This document shows positions 1 to 10,204 of a stretch of DNA of 22,111 nt, in pieces. The stretch comes from Purshia tridentata (taxonomy: Eukaryota > Streptophyta > Magnoliopsida > Rosales > Rosaceae), in the NCBI GenBank assembly GCA_003254885.1, contig QANT01002130.1, forward strand, positions 1 to 22,111, in the 5' to 3' direction. The notes beneath the pieces are model-generated. The model was not told where the DNA came from and searched no databases. It saw only the letters and a list, made by a program, of their open reading frames with translations. Made by a program: the position numbers and the translations under genes. Numbering within the stretch: the first letter of the stretch is position 1; every line of letters starts with the position of its first letter.

Positions 1-568
1 AGAGAAAAAAAAAAGGAAAGAAAAGAAAGAAAAACAAAAATAATAATAAAAAAGAAAAAGAAAAAAGTTTAGGGTTTTGTTTGGCCCTTTGACCTTTTGG
101 CTTTGAGATTTCGTTTGGAGATTGGTTTGACCTTTTGGTTTTGAGGTTTCGTTTAGTTATTTTTAAATTTTAAACCCTAATATATTTCTATATAAAAAAT
201 AATCAAAAATACCCTAAAGGGACTAAACCCTAATATCCTATATTATATGTTAAAGAATATAAAATATAGATTATAGAGTATATAAGCTTTAGTGTAATTC
301 ACTTTATATTCACCTTATATCACATTTTTCTAACAGAATTTGTTTTCAGCGCGCATTAATTATATTAACTTTATATCACACAAACCTACAATATAGTTTA
401 GTTCCTTCAATGTTTTTTATAAATGTAGTAGATAATATGCTAAATAAGCATATGGTAAAGTTTTATTCAAAATTTACGTCCTTTGATAGCAATTTCCATC
501 GTTTTTGTTTAAACCCTAGAGAAATCGAAATTACATTCCTTGTCCATAAGTCTTTTATCATTATGTTT
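1..568. other. AT-rich intergenic DNA with telobox motifs
   Basis: No gene is seen. The first 70 bases are A-rich. A short imperfect direct repeat (about 30 bp, spacing about 39 bp) starts near 88 and 127, each copy containing GACCTTTTGG followed by a TTTGAG-type stretch. AAACCCTA-type telobox motifs occur near 171, 225 and 511; such motifs are common in plant promoters and as interstitial telomere-like sites, but here there is no array. Confidence 0.6.
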
Positions 569-939
569 GGCTAAAGTTCACTTTTGATTTCTGTAGTTTG
601 ATTTAGGTTCTACTTTTGGTTACTATAATTTCAATTGTTCTGATTTTAGTCTTGTAATTTACAAATCGTTGCAATTCAATAACACGTTAATATTTTTGTT
701 CATTAATTTGTTAAATTGATCATTAAATCCTTAAAATTATGTAAAGTACATAACTAAAATAAAAAAAAAAGTCTATAAAATACATGATGAAAAACATAAA
801 AAATTTGACAATTCGATGTATGAAAATACTAGAATGTCCTTGAATTGTAACGATTTATAAATTACAGAATAAAAAATTATAACAATTGAAACTAGAACTT
901 AGCTCAAAGAGGGACCGACAGTACTTTTGAGTTTTGCCC
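569..939. mobile_element. MITE-like inverted-repeat element (Mutator-type candidate)
   Basis: The two ends form long imperfect inverted repeats. The left end starts GGCTAAAGTTCACTTTTG and the right end, read on the minus strand, starts GGGCAAAACTCAAAAGT. The inner parts match better: TTTCAATTGTT and a TGTAATTTA-AAATCGTT-CAATTCAA block near 630-680 recur inverted near 834-890. The centre is AT-rich and non-coding. Flanking TTATGTTT (561-568) and TTATATGTTT (940-949) could be a degraded target-site duplication of 8-10 bp, the size expected for Mutator-like elements. No transposase is present, so it would be non-autonomous. The family is inferred from terminal structure only. Confidence 0.6.
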
Positions 940-2150
940 TTATATGTTTCTAAGAAAATGGACTGGTTCTAAAACCGCCAAGTTCAACAAAGAAATAATT
1001 ACTTTGGTCATCATATGCTGGCAATAATCCAAAAACAAGTGTCGGTGACACAGTGCTGATCCGTGAATTATTTTGGTGATCACATGCAATGTGGGACTGA
1101 TTTTACTGTTGGGAGCTTTACATCGATCAGCCGGAGATCGATATTATCATCACCAACAAGTAATCGTATTTGTGCCTAGCTATTTAAAACAAAATTAGAA
1201 GCAATATATACTAAATAGTTACCTTTCTCAATCAAATCCAGTCATCTTATTAAGTACAAGAGGCAAAAAATCCCTATTTACAAAGAAAATTTATGAATTG
1301 CATCGTATCTAAAACTCTGTAATATTCAAGAACTTGATACCATACAACTTTCACCTTTTTATTTATTTTGAGTAAAGAAAGAAAGTGGTATATATATCTG
1401 GCTATGCACCCTGAAAGAATGAAACATTGTTTGTGCTCTTGTAAAGGTATGCTAGATTTACCTTTTGGTCAAGTAAAGTTTATTATAAAGGCACCTAGAT
1501 CTAGAGGGTGATACCATTAAAGCAATGGGACCAATGTTGAGCACCCTAGAAACATAGGTAGCCCATCCACAAAGTGTACCGAACACAGTGGTGAGCAGTA
1601 TATTATTAGTCTGCATGCAAATGATTTTTCAAAAGAACAAACCATCATCAAATACACATGGGTACGTACGTACTTCTTTGGAATTCATAAAGACTGGTTA
1701 GAAAAATCTGAAAAATTCTTTATAAAGCAATGAACACAAGTCAAAATTTATTAAGAACGACCCAAAAACAACCAATAAGATAGCCCAGAAACAAGAAACA
1801 AGCCGAAGCTGCAGACCTTAATTGAGGGCCAAGGAACCAACAAGGCTAAAAGCAACAACGAAACCCATGAAAAGCCCAAATAGAAAAAACCAAAAGCCCC
1901 AGATTAGCTAAACACAAAATGGACCAGAGATCAGAGGCCCATCTGCAGCAAGACCGGGCTCGAGAACCCCCATAAATATCAACATAACAGACCATTCGAT
2001 TTGGGGATATTCCATTCATTTTTATCTGGACACGAATCCAATACTGGATCCCGATTCCCATTTTATTCACCTTAAAGCTAAGTATAAACATATAAAGAAA
2101 AAAAAAAACCAGACGAATCGGATCTAATATTTTAACACTTGCACATTGTA
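940..2150. other. Intergenic stretch, no supported gene
   Basis: No convincing gene is seen. A small palindrome (ATCGATC and GATCGAT separated by 7 bases) lies near 1123-1143. On the minus strand 1730-2100 is less AT-rich than its surroundings and has an 81-codon open frame (2091 to 1846) with no recognisable domain; it may be old transposon sequence, but there is no family signature to prove it. Confidence 0.4.
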
Positions 2151-2157
2151 GAGGCTA

Positions 2158-2188
2158 TAATATATATATATGTGTGTGTGTGTGTGTA
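2158..2188. repeat. Compound TA/TG microsatellite
   Basis: A run of alternating TA followed directly by alternating TG. It is a simple repeat with no gene association visible. Confidence 0.9.
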
Positions 2189-3600
2189 TTCCTCAGTGTT
2201 CATGTTTTATGCTTCTCTTTTTCGTGTTAAATTATATTTGATATAACAAGGTGTCTCTTACGGAAGGTGCCCAATTGTTCATATATATTTTATGTTTATC
2301 ACACATTACGTGACAATAAATCATATTAAATTTTGATATGTGGATCAATCTTTTTTGGGTGGACTACGTGCGTCAATATCAATCTGTCGTTCGAGTGAGA
2401 GTGCTAGTTTAATATCAAATTTATTTAAATAAATATATTCACATTTTCATTTTTATTTTGTAAGTACTATATATATTTGTGATGATTTTTTTATCATTTG
2501 AATAAGGAAAATATTATTTCAAAAAATGTTGTCGAGTATTAAACAATACAATATGTAGTGGATTATTAGATTAATTTGATCTGAAGATGATTTAGAGCAC
2601 TAAAGCACTTCACGAGCAAGAAATAGAAATATATATATATATGGGTCCAACTGTCAAACCACAATGTCAGAATTATTGACATGACTATCTTTTAGTTCAT
2701 CTGTTTGGACTTTAGCGCTAATACATGGAACCCATTAATTTCAATATTTGCCTCAAGTTTTCTTCTTTGGTTCCATCCTCATCCTTATCCTTAACCTCAA
2801 CAATACTATGAAACCATGTTGTAGACTTGTGGGTTTCTGGATTCTGAAAACATTAGGACACTGAACCATTTATTTAAAAATAATAAATTTATTCATCTTC
2901 CATGTGGGTTTTTCTTTTTCTTTATTAAAAAAAAAAAAAACCTTTACCCAACTTTAGGGACATGGCGTACGTGGTCCATTTGAAAAGCTTTGTTGGGACT
3001 TCTCTCAAAGTAGTATTTGTCATCCCAAATGGGCTTTTTCTGTGTCTCTCAAAACCCACAACAGCGACTCAGAAACCAAAACCAGAAAGCTAGCAACATT
3101 TAGCTGCTTTGAAGATTTAAAAGCAAAGATACACAATATTTTAGTAGCCTTTTAGGTCCATGAGAGAAAACATGGAGGTGTCTGCAGATGGTCAGCAGAT
3201 TATACTAGTAAGAGTGCTCAAGTTAATTATGATGTGGGCAATATTTCGTGAAGAGTCAGTTGGTTTTGGGTTGAGTTTGGGGTGGAACTACTGTTGCACG
3301 GGTTGCACCATTTAAGCTGACATATTTGAGTTTTGTACTGATCGAAGTTATGGAAATAAAAAAACAAAAACAAAAACAACGCATTGGGTTTTGGTGTGGA
3401 GATCGAAAAGAACACATGCAAACACAGTTTTTGGTGGCCAAATTGAAACATCACGGTCCATGTATTTATTATCAGAGTCGGGAAAAGAGGAATCCATGGC
3501 GTAACTGCTGATATTGACTCCACTTTTATTGTGGTAAATGATTCAGATTTTTGCTGAGAGGAGTCAGACTCAGCCATTTAAGGCATTTAGTGTTGCATAT
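2189..3600. other. AT-rich intergenic DNA
   Basis: No gene is recognised. It contains a short TA repeat near 2630-2642 and a 14-base A run near 2927-2940. The longest open frame (116 codons, minus strand, 3577 to 3227) has low-complexity Phe/Ser-rich composition and no domain I recognise. Confidence 0.5.
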
Positions 3601-3631
3601 GCACCGGCCTTGCCAGCTTCAGAAATTGATG

Positions 3632-3886
3632 ACACACTCACACACACACACAAGCACTCAGGATATATATGCATCAAACGAAATGCATGAGAGAGAGAGA
3701 GAGAGTCTGATTGATCTGATGAACAGCATTTACCCAGCTTCCAATCACTTTTTCCCATTTCCTCTGTTCCTTTGTTAGCAATTTTCTGTGCCCTGATGCA
3801 ATACTGCAGTAACAGTAACTAGAGCAAACACACATACACGAAATCATGCCAACCCCTCAGACTCTCTCTCTCTATCTCTCTCTCGC
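3632..3886. repeat. CA, GA and CT microsatellites
   Basis: There are three simple repeats in a row: alternating CA near 3635-3652, alternating GA near 3689-3706, and CT-rich sequence near 3861-3886. The short open frames through them are products of the repeats, not genes. Confidence 0.85.
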
Positions 3887-5260
3887 CCAGCACACAGTTT
3901 GAGACAAATTATGAGTCACAGTAGCTACTGCCTAGAGCCATGAAATCTCAAGCAAATTAAACACAACAAAATTAATACACATATATGTATGAAAGTACAA
4001 TTCATTATGTGAGAGAACTTTTGAACGCTCAAACATTGAGTGCTCAAGCGCCTCAAACACACGATATATGTCCGTTTTAGAAGATTTGCCACAATGTAAG
4101 GTTCAAATTGCCTTGATGGAGCCAATTTACACATTTTGAACATACCCATTACACAATTATCTCATGATCTATATTATAATTTTATGTGTGAAGTCATGAT
4201 CAAGATCTAGTTTCCATTTATGACAATTTTTACTTGATATATTGATCAGTACAATTTAGATAAGAGACGACTTGATCGAAGGTACTCCAGGCGCGCATAT
4301 CAGTCAGACTCTGAGACAAGTCCAATCTAGCAATCACATCTTTTTTCCTTTTACATATTTGACATAGAAATTTACCCCATGTAGCACAACCACAATCACT
4401 TTGTGTTGAAGAAAGCTCATTCTTTTGGGAAGGTTATTATTTCAACAGCTAAGCTAGCTAGCTCCTCATCAGCTCATCGATCTTACAACTGACCTGGGGT
4501 TGCTTCTGGAATACAACTTGGTCATACCTGTATCTATCTGTCAGCCTTTGAAAGATTATTCTTTCCTATACATGATAATCTATTAAGTGATGATGGCATC
4601 AAAGTGAAGAAGCATAATCAAGTTTGGATCACATCTTTCAAAGATATCACATAACATCAAGAAAGCTGAATGTATATTATGAACAGTTGAACAGAAATCC
4701 AACAGCATGATAATGAAGAAATCTGATCGATCTGCATAAAAGGCAACCCCTAATAATAAACCCAAACCATTAATAATTGATTTACTCCTTAATTATCATA
4801 GATCCAGAAGTAAATAACACATAAATAATTAACCATGTTAATGGAAACTGATAAATAAAAGAATGAAAACAATAATGGTGGAGATCATACAGCTCTAACA
4901 ATCCACCCACCCCACTATCCTATTCACTACCATCGATCAAGACAAGAAAAAATTGGAGGGTAAGGAAAAAGATCAATCACATGGTATTATTTTCCACCAA
5001 GTAAATCTGTAAAAGGAGCATCGATCATATATTCATATACAGAAACTAAAAGAAAAATTGAAGAAGGTTATAATTTAAGAGAGACAGTATTAATTAGCTA
5101 GCTACTGTGGAAAGTGGACTGGAAACCCTATGAGATATTCGATCAGCAGCTATATAAGCACAAGTGAAAATAGGGTTTTAGGGGTTGTAAGTAAAATGAG
5201 CCAATTATAAGTGGGTGGGATTAGCAGAAGTGGACAGAGAAGATTCTTCAAGGCATGATG
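3887..5260. other. Intergenic or downstream region of MIR166
   Basis: No protein gene is seen. On the minus strand this lies downstream of the MIR166 hairpin and may include 3' parts of its primary transcript; splice-like sites (for example ACAG|GTATGA read on minus near 4533) exist but cannot be joined with confidence. A plus-strand TATATAAG near 5150 is an isolated TATA-like match with nothing recognisable after it. Confidence 0.4.
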
Positions 5261-5289
5261 AAAAGAGATCAGCCCAATGATATGAATCC

Positions 5290-5622
5290 CTGAGAGAGAG
5301 AAACTAAAAGAGACTACTGACAAACAAACCCAAACCCCCCTGCACCTGCATACACACTCATCATGATGATATCCAAGAAAAATTTAGACAAAAATTAAAA
5401 AAGAAGTAATGATGATCTTTCCCCACTTCCGTCAGAGCTAGGTAGATAAAAAGGCATAGAAGAAAAAGAAGAGTCAAAACCCATCATCATTACACCAATC
5501 TGCTTCTGTTCTGCACAACGACCAGACCACAATTTCTTTACCAACAAAAAGAAACCGTCAAAAAAAAGTACAGAAATATAAAGGGTATAAAAAATGAAAA
5601 AAAAATCAACCAAAGAACTTAC
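5290..5622 (-). other. Candidate intron in the MIR166 primary transcript
   Basis: Read on the minus strand, a strong donor (AAAG|GTAAGT, GT at 5622-5621) lies about 70 nt downstream of the mature miRNA. A pyrimidine-rich acceptor (TTTCTCTCTCTCAG, AG at 5291-5290) lies 333 nt further on. Plant pri-miRNAs are often spliced 3' of the hairpin. The intron is inferred from splice-site quality alone; alternative acceptors exist near 5336-5345. Confidence 0.4.
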
Positions 5623-5693
5623 CTTTGGATGATGAAGGCAAAAATGTGACATGGGTTGTGAAGATCTGCGTGATTTGGAAGCAAAATAATTGG

Positions 5694-5714
5694 GGGGAAT
5701 GAAGCCTGGTCCGA
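5694..5714 (-). ncRNA. Mature miR166 (3' arm)
   Basis: Read on the minus strand this 21-mer begins TCGGACCAGGCTTCATTC and ends in four C, identical to the canonical conserved plant miR166 as I know it. The 5' U favours AGO1, while AGO10 is known to sequester this family. Its 3' end overhangs the star strand by two bases. Confidence 0.97.
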
Positions 5715-5874
5715 CGTCCCTAAATGTTGTACCAATTAATCAGTGATCATCCATCTGTCTCAACTCTCAACTCTCAACTTGGTCTTTGTATTAAAGATTA
5801 CTCTTATCATAATTTGTTCAATTGAGATGGAGAGACATAGATGGAGATCATAGATCTAGTACTTTGATTGGAGG

Positions 5875-5895
5875 CCTCGAGCCAGACAACATTCC
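5875..5895 (-). ncRNA. miR166* (5' arm)
   Basis: Read on the minus strand this begins GGAATGTTGTCTGGCTCG and ends AGG, the usual miR166 passenger strand. It pairs with the mature arm with few mismatches (an A-C and two T-T) and G-T wobbles, and gives the 2-nt 3' overhang expected of a true duplex. Confidence 0.95.
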
Positions 5896-6011
5896 CCTCA
5901 AAAAGAGATCCATGGCTTCCTCCTCCTCCATTTCACAAACCCAATTAATTAAGTTGACCCAACAACCTCAAACCTCATGGGAGTGAGAGAGGCTACCATA
6001 ACTAGCTAGCT

Positions 6012-6048
6012 AGAGAGAGAGAGAGAGAGAGAGAGAGGTCTGTGTGTG
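6012..6048. repeat. GA/CT microsatellite in the MIR166 leader
   Basis: About 13 GA units are followed by GT repeats. On the minus strand it lies between the predicted start site and the hairpin as CT-rich leader sequence. GA/CT arrays of this kind are known binding sites for plant BPC (GAGA-binding) factors; any regulatory role here is inference. Confidence 0.7.
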
Positions 6049-6173
6049 TGTGATTATGGTGAATGAATGAGAGAAATGAAATAAGTGTAGGAGAGATGAG
6101 AAGGAAGGGATAGAGATAAAAAGAGAGATGGGGGAGAGATGAAAAGGACAAGGTAATTAAAGTAGCAAAGGAC

Positions 6174-6195
6174 CCCCCCCNCCCCCCCCCCCCCC
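6174..6195. repeat. C homopolymer with an ambiguous base
   Basis: A run of about 21 C is broken by a single N at 6181. On the strand of the MIR166 transcript it is a G tract. The true length is uncertain. Confidence 0.9.
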
Positions 6196-6258
6196 AACCT
6201 GACCCTACCAACTCATGGGTCTTCTTGCCTTACAGAAATGACCACGACCCCTTTCCCT

Positions 6259-6390
6259 CACCCTCTCTCTCTCTCATTCACTCACTCACTCACTCACTCA
6301 CTCACTTGTCCCATCGTCTCTACCATGCAAATATATATATACACACACAGCCTCACAACTCTCTCTCACACACACACACACACTCGCACA
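6259..6390. repeat. CT, TCAC, TA and CA microsatellites
   Basis: Successive simple repeats: CT near 6261-6273, seven or so CACT/TCAC units near 6277-6305, TA near 6331-6341 and CA near 6367-6382. All lie in the upstream part of the predicted MIR166 transcript or its proximal promoter. Confidence 0.85.
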
Positions 6391-6746
6391 CTTTATACAC
6401 GTTAATATCAAATCCCATGTCCACCGCGGCCATCTCATCATGACCTAATCATATCATCACCTACACTATATGGAGTAATTGGATCCACCTCTACCAAATG
6501 TACACATCTCAATTTGAACAAAAACCCATATCAAAACACAATTAGGCTCCCTATAATACCTATTTGTTGATGATGATGACGACTTATTAAACCCTAAAAA
6601 ATGAAACCCTCAATTTGGGCCATACGATAGGGGATGGGATATATGCACGAATATACACGATGGTGATGACGACCATGATAACGATGAGACATGAAACCAA
6701 GGGCCGAGGATGAGTCAGTGGTTTAGTTGAGCTAATCCAGCCACCC

Positions 6747-6754
6747 CTTATATA
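6747..6754 (-). promoter_or_regulatory. Candidate TATA box for MIR166
   Basis: On the minus strand the sequence reads CTATATAAGGGG, a close match to the plant TATA consensus. A start site would be expected near 6715-6722, about 820 nt upstream of the hairpin, which is within the range for plant MIR genes. It is the best non-microsatellite TATA match on this strand between 5.9 and 7.1 kb. Assignment is by position and consensus only. Confidence 0.45.
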
Positions 6755-6759
6755 GAAAT

Positions 6760-8600
6760 TTTGGATTGTGGGTTTGGTTTGGTTTTCTTTTACATTATAT
6801 TTTATATTCTATTATTTATTATTTATTTGTTAGAGACTTAGAGTGTGAAATTTGGTAAACTATAAATAATATTCACGAAAAGGGGAATCCCTCGTTCAGT
6901 GGGTTTTCACTTCTTTTTATTACTACGGTCGCGGGGGGTTCAAGATGACGACACAGACTGACTGACAAATAAAAAGTTGGGCAGGAAGAGAAGGAGGACT
7001 CAGCGCCATACAGCATTACAGCTAGCTAGCCACCTCTCTCTATCATTTTTCAGCTGCTCGCTGCTCCACTCTTCATACTATGCTCCTCCCTTTCTCATTC
7101 CAATATCAACTAATTCTATACATATCACGTATATATATGTATAGAGATTTAAACATATGAGGTGAAATCTTTTGTAGGGTAATGCCTTTTTTTGGAAGTT
7201 TTTCAATTATCGGTTAATCTACGTGTGACAAATGTTGACAATAATGAAATTCAAAGTCATTAATTATGTAACTTTTACGTATATGTGGTGATTTGTCTAA
7301 CATTTATTTTAGAATTGAATAAGTAAGATGAGATTAAAAATACTATGTTCACCTCATTATGTAATTTGATTCAAAATGAAGGTAAATCAATGGCAGCAGC
7401 AACCATATATTCCTTTTCATACGATCATTCATATTGATATTCATCTACTTGTGAATCTACGATTGTCCAAAGTTGTTAATGAAAATTATAGAGTCATCAC
7501 GAGTTGTCAAATCCATGCCAACCACAAATTGACGTTAAAATATGGTGTACTAGTATTTGACAAAAACTAACACTATAGCCTTTTAAAGTTATAAAGATCA
7601 TTGTGACAAAAACAAAAACAAAAAGTTATACAAGTACTAATAGCATTGAAGCTTTGTCAAAGAACCCACAACAACCGCATAACATAATTTTGCCACTACA
7701 GCATTGAAATTAAACTCAAATTGGGTATGGTTTAATTGTTTGATTAAGATATTAAAAAGTGTGAGCAGAATGAAGTATTTTTAGTTTTCAAAATTGTCGC
7801 AAGAAATAACCATGTTCACATGTTGTTTGTGATATAGAAATCAAAGAAAACCAATTAAAGTAATGACACGTTCTTTTCATTAGAATTAATCAACCATTGA
7901 AAGGAAATAAATGGAAAAAGAAATTAATAGGAAGCAAGCATGCCAACATTTTGGTTGGATGCAGATCCACATTAAGGTGTCCATTGACCTGCAGTCACCT
8001 CTTTGACCCCATCATAATATAATATTATAGAAGAATTGTGAGATTTGCATTAATTTCTCTTTTCCCGAGCTCCCTAATTTCATGGTGATTGACCTAAAAG
8101 CATCTTTAGAGAGACACCAAACTTTACCTAGATTTTTGTTCTTTCCCAATTTCCCACCACACATATTAACGGCATTGTCTCCCCTCCCTTTCCTTATCAA
8201 AATTAATTCTTCAAATTAGTATTTATTTCCCTTTCAAAAAATAATAATAATAATATTTATTTCCACAGCGTGCTGTGACATTCTTAATCACATTATTCAC
8301 ATCCCCAATCAAAAATTTGTAAAGCATTTCTAAGAATTGTTATTATTTCTTTGAATTAGATTATCTTTAAAAGACTTTTTAAATGAAAAATTTTTTATTT
8401 TGTAAAAAAAGAGAAGAATATTTTAGACTTCAAGAGACTCTTTTCAACTTAAAACTCAATTTCTCTTTTGAAGATGCTCTTATACTAAATATTTTTTCTA
8501 TGTGACGGGAATGTGAAATTGAGTACTAAATGGAAACGGAGAGTCCATTATATAAAAGTGGGTTATATTATACATAATGTTTTTGTGCATGCTAATCATT
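6760..8600. other. MIR166 upstream region and intergenic DNA
   Basis: No gene is seen. The part next to the TATA box would be the MIR166 promoter. The 64-codon plus-strand frame at 7376 and the 62-codon minus-strand frame ending at 8012 have no recognisable domain. A short AAT/AATA repeat lies near 8240-8255. Confidence 0.5.
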
Positions 8601-9890
8601 AAAGGGTAATGCTAGAGTGCCATAATGACATGGAATTAACATGTCAATTAATATATCTAATAATATATTTTCCACATAAGCATTTTAAAAGACTAATATA
8701 TCCTTATTTAAAATTCTATATAACATAAATCAAATCACAAAAGAAAAAAGATTTTAAAAAGATTTCATGACAAAATTATAAACCTCTAAACGTTTTCTTA
8801 AAAAAAAAAAAAATTCCCCAATTTTAGAGAAAAGAAAACACTCGATCCAATTATTTAGTTTAAGATTTAGGTTCTGTTCGATATCTTACGAGTATACAGA
8901 GTAGATATAATATATTATATGAAAAAAAATTGTCGTACTCACTAGGTTTTTTTAATCTAACTGAAGAAATTAAATTCTTCATTTAGATCTAACAAAAATA
9001 AACAATAAACACGACTTAAACTTAAAAAATATTTTGAACATCACTAGACATTCGCTTTGTTCACTAATATTGAACACTTGTGGATTTAATTAGAGTAAAG
9101 CTTATAATATGAGACTTATCGATCAACAACTTGTAACTGATTATATTTAAAAATTTATTTAATAGAATACTCATCTCATTGTATATAAAAAATTTATTTA
9201 ATAGAATACTCATCTCATTGAATGCAAATATATTTTGAAATGCATATAACATATAACTTTGCTAATTTGCGTACAAACCAGCTTATTGATCTATATGTAC
9301 TCAAATAGCCATAACTTTTCATAGAAAAATGCAAATCATGATCCGTAAAATTATACAAGAAGCTGACATCCTTATCTTTTCAGCGATATAAGGCTTATCA
9401 TCCCATTTTCTCCGAGGAGGTGCAGTTTAATCCGAGAAGAAGGCTGATCTGCCCAAAAATTCCTAACTCCGAAAATAACAAAGTGTCCCTTTTTTGTTTG
9501 TTTTCTTTTCTTTGCCCTTCAACCTATAAAAACATATAAAACTAAGTTAAACATGAATTCAAGAACAAGAGTATAAAATATATAAAATAATAGTCATATT
9601 AGATTCTAGCAAGGTAGGGGGTGGGTGGGTTTGTTAAAAAAATGTGCTATGGGTTTAATTTACTATGTAGGGCTAAAGGATGGTTGACGCTCCTACAAGA
9701 TTTTAAGATGAGTTGCTTTGTATAGCAATTGGACATGAGTGATTATTGATTTTTAATGACTTTGTTGTTTATGGTTTTATTCTTTCATTAAGAAATTTAT
9801 TGCTTTTGTAATTTGTTTATCTTTTTTATTTTACATTTTAAGGATTTTTTTTTACAAGAATATATACAACATATACACTAGCCTTTCATA
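8601..9890. other. AT-rich intergenic DNA with transposon-like ends
   Basis: No gene is seen. Sequence starting GGGTAATGCTAGAGTGCCATA near 8605 resembles the start of common plant MITE-like elements, but I could not find a matching inverted end. A 39-bp tandem duplication is listed separately. Confidence 0.4.
9151..9220. repeat. 39-bp tandem duplication
   Basis: AAATTTATTTAATAGAATAC with the following TCATCTCATTG occurs at 9151 and again at 9190. The spacing is 39 bp and the match is exact over about 31 bp. The two copies give the repeated peptide seen in a short minus-strand frame, which is not a gene. Confidence 0.9.
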
Positions 9891-9969
9891 TTAGAAGTAT
9901 GCAGAAATATGTTTGGTTAAAGCCAGATAGCTCAAGCAGTACTTGTGAAAACACTATAATTGCAAAAAC

Positions 9970-10200
9970 AAAAATAAAAGAATGATATGTGTATTATTTA
10001 ATTAAGTATAAATTAATTATGATCATTTAATTTAGCTTGAATAAGATGGTCTTTCACTAAATATGATATTAATTTTATATTAAAAATAAATGGTGATGTG
10101 TATAATTATAAAAATAATAAAAGAATGATGTGTAGTATTTTATTTTGCCACATAGGATTATGGCACAAAATACTTGTGCCATAGTGTGGCACAAAATCTT
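9970..10200. repeat. Foldback and direct repeats, possible MITE remnant
   Basis: AATAAAAGAATGATATGTGTA-type sequence near 9974 recurs as AATAAAAGAATGATGTGTAGTA near 10115. At the right side TATGGCACA (10159-10167) and TGTGCCATA (10175-10183) form a perfect 9-bp hairpin stem with a 7-base loop, followed by another GTGGCACAAAA. This is typical of ends of small non-autonomous plant elements, but full boundaries and a target duplication are not evident. Confidence 0.4.
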
Positions 10201-10204
10201 TTCC

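Larger units (their letters stand above)
5690..5901 (-). ncRNA. MIR166 precursor hairpin
   Basis: This stem-loop yields miR166, which guides cleavage of class III HD-ZIP transcription-factor mRNAs (REVOLUTA, PHABULOSA and relatives) to set leaf polarity, meristem and vascular patterning. On the minus strand the 5' arm holds the star sequence and the 3' arm the mature sequence, the normal arrangement for this family. Eleven consecutive pairs (including one G-T) join 5690-5700 with 5891-5901. The mature/star duplex shows 2-nt 3' overhangs as expected for DICER-LIKE1. A second stem closes the loop side: 5745-5761 pairs with 5832-5849 with small bulges. The loop-proximal region is long and asymmetric, which is common in plants. 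Nearby features on the same strand are a TATA box about 850 nt upstream and a splice donor downstream. The family assignment is effectively certain; the paralogue letter cannot be given. Confidence 0.96.

Noticed and set aside
1490..1615. Minus-strand open stretch after a CTGCATGCAG acceptor-like site, possibly a transporter-like exon
   Set aside because: One short hydrophobic frame without a recognisable family motif or partner exons.
3227..3577. 116-codon minus-strand open frame, the longest in the first 10 kb
   Set aside because: Low-complexity Phe/Ser-rich composition, no domain I recognise, no promoter or splice context; likely chance.
5148..5158. Plus-strand TATATAAG as a promoter
   Set aside because: No start-site context and no transcript or gene recognisable downstream; it lies opposite the MIR166 transcript.
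6002..6211. 69-codon minus-strand frame in the MIR166 leader, a possible miRNA-encoded peptide
   Set aside because: It crosses the N and is built from the G tract and the CT/CA microsatellites; other ATGs precede it in the predicted transcript. No support beyond position.
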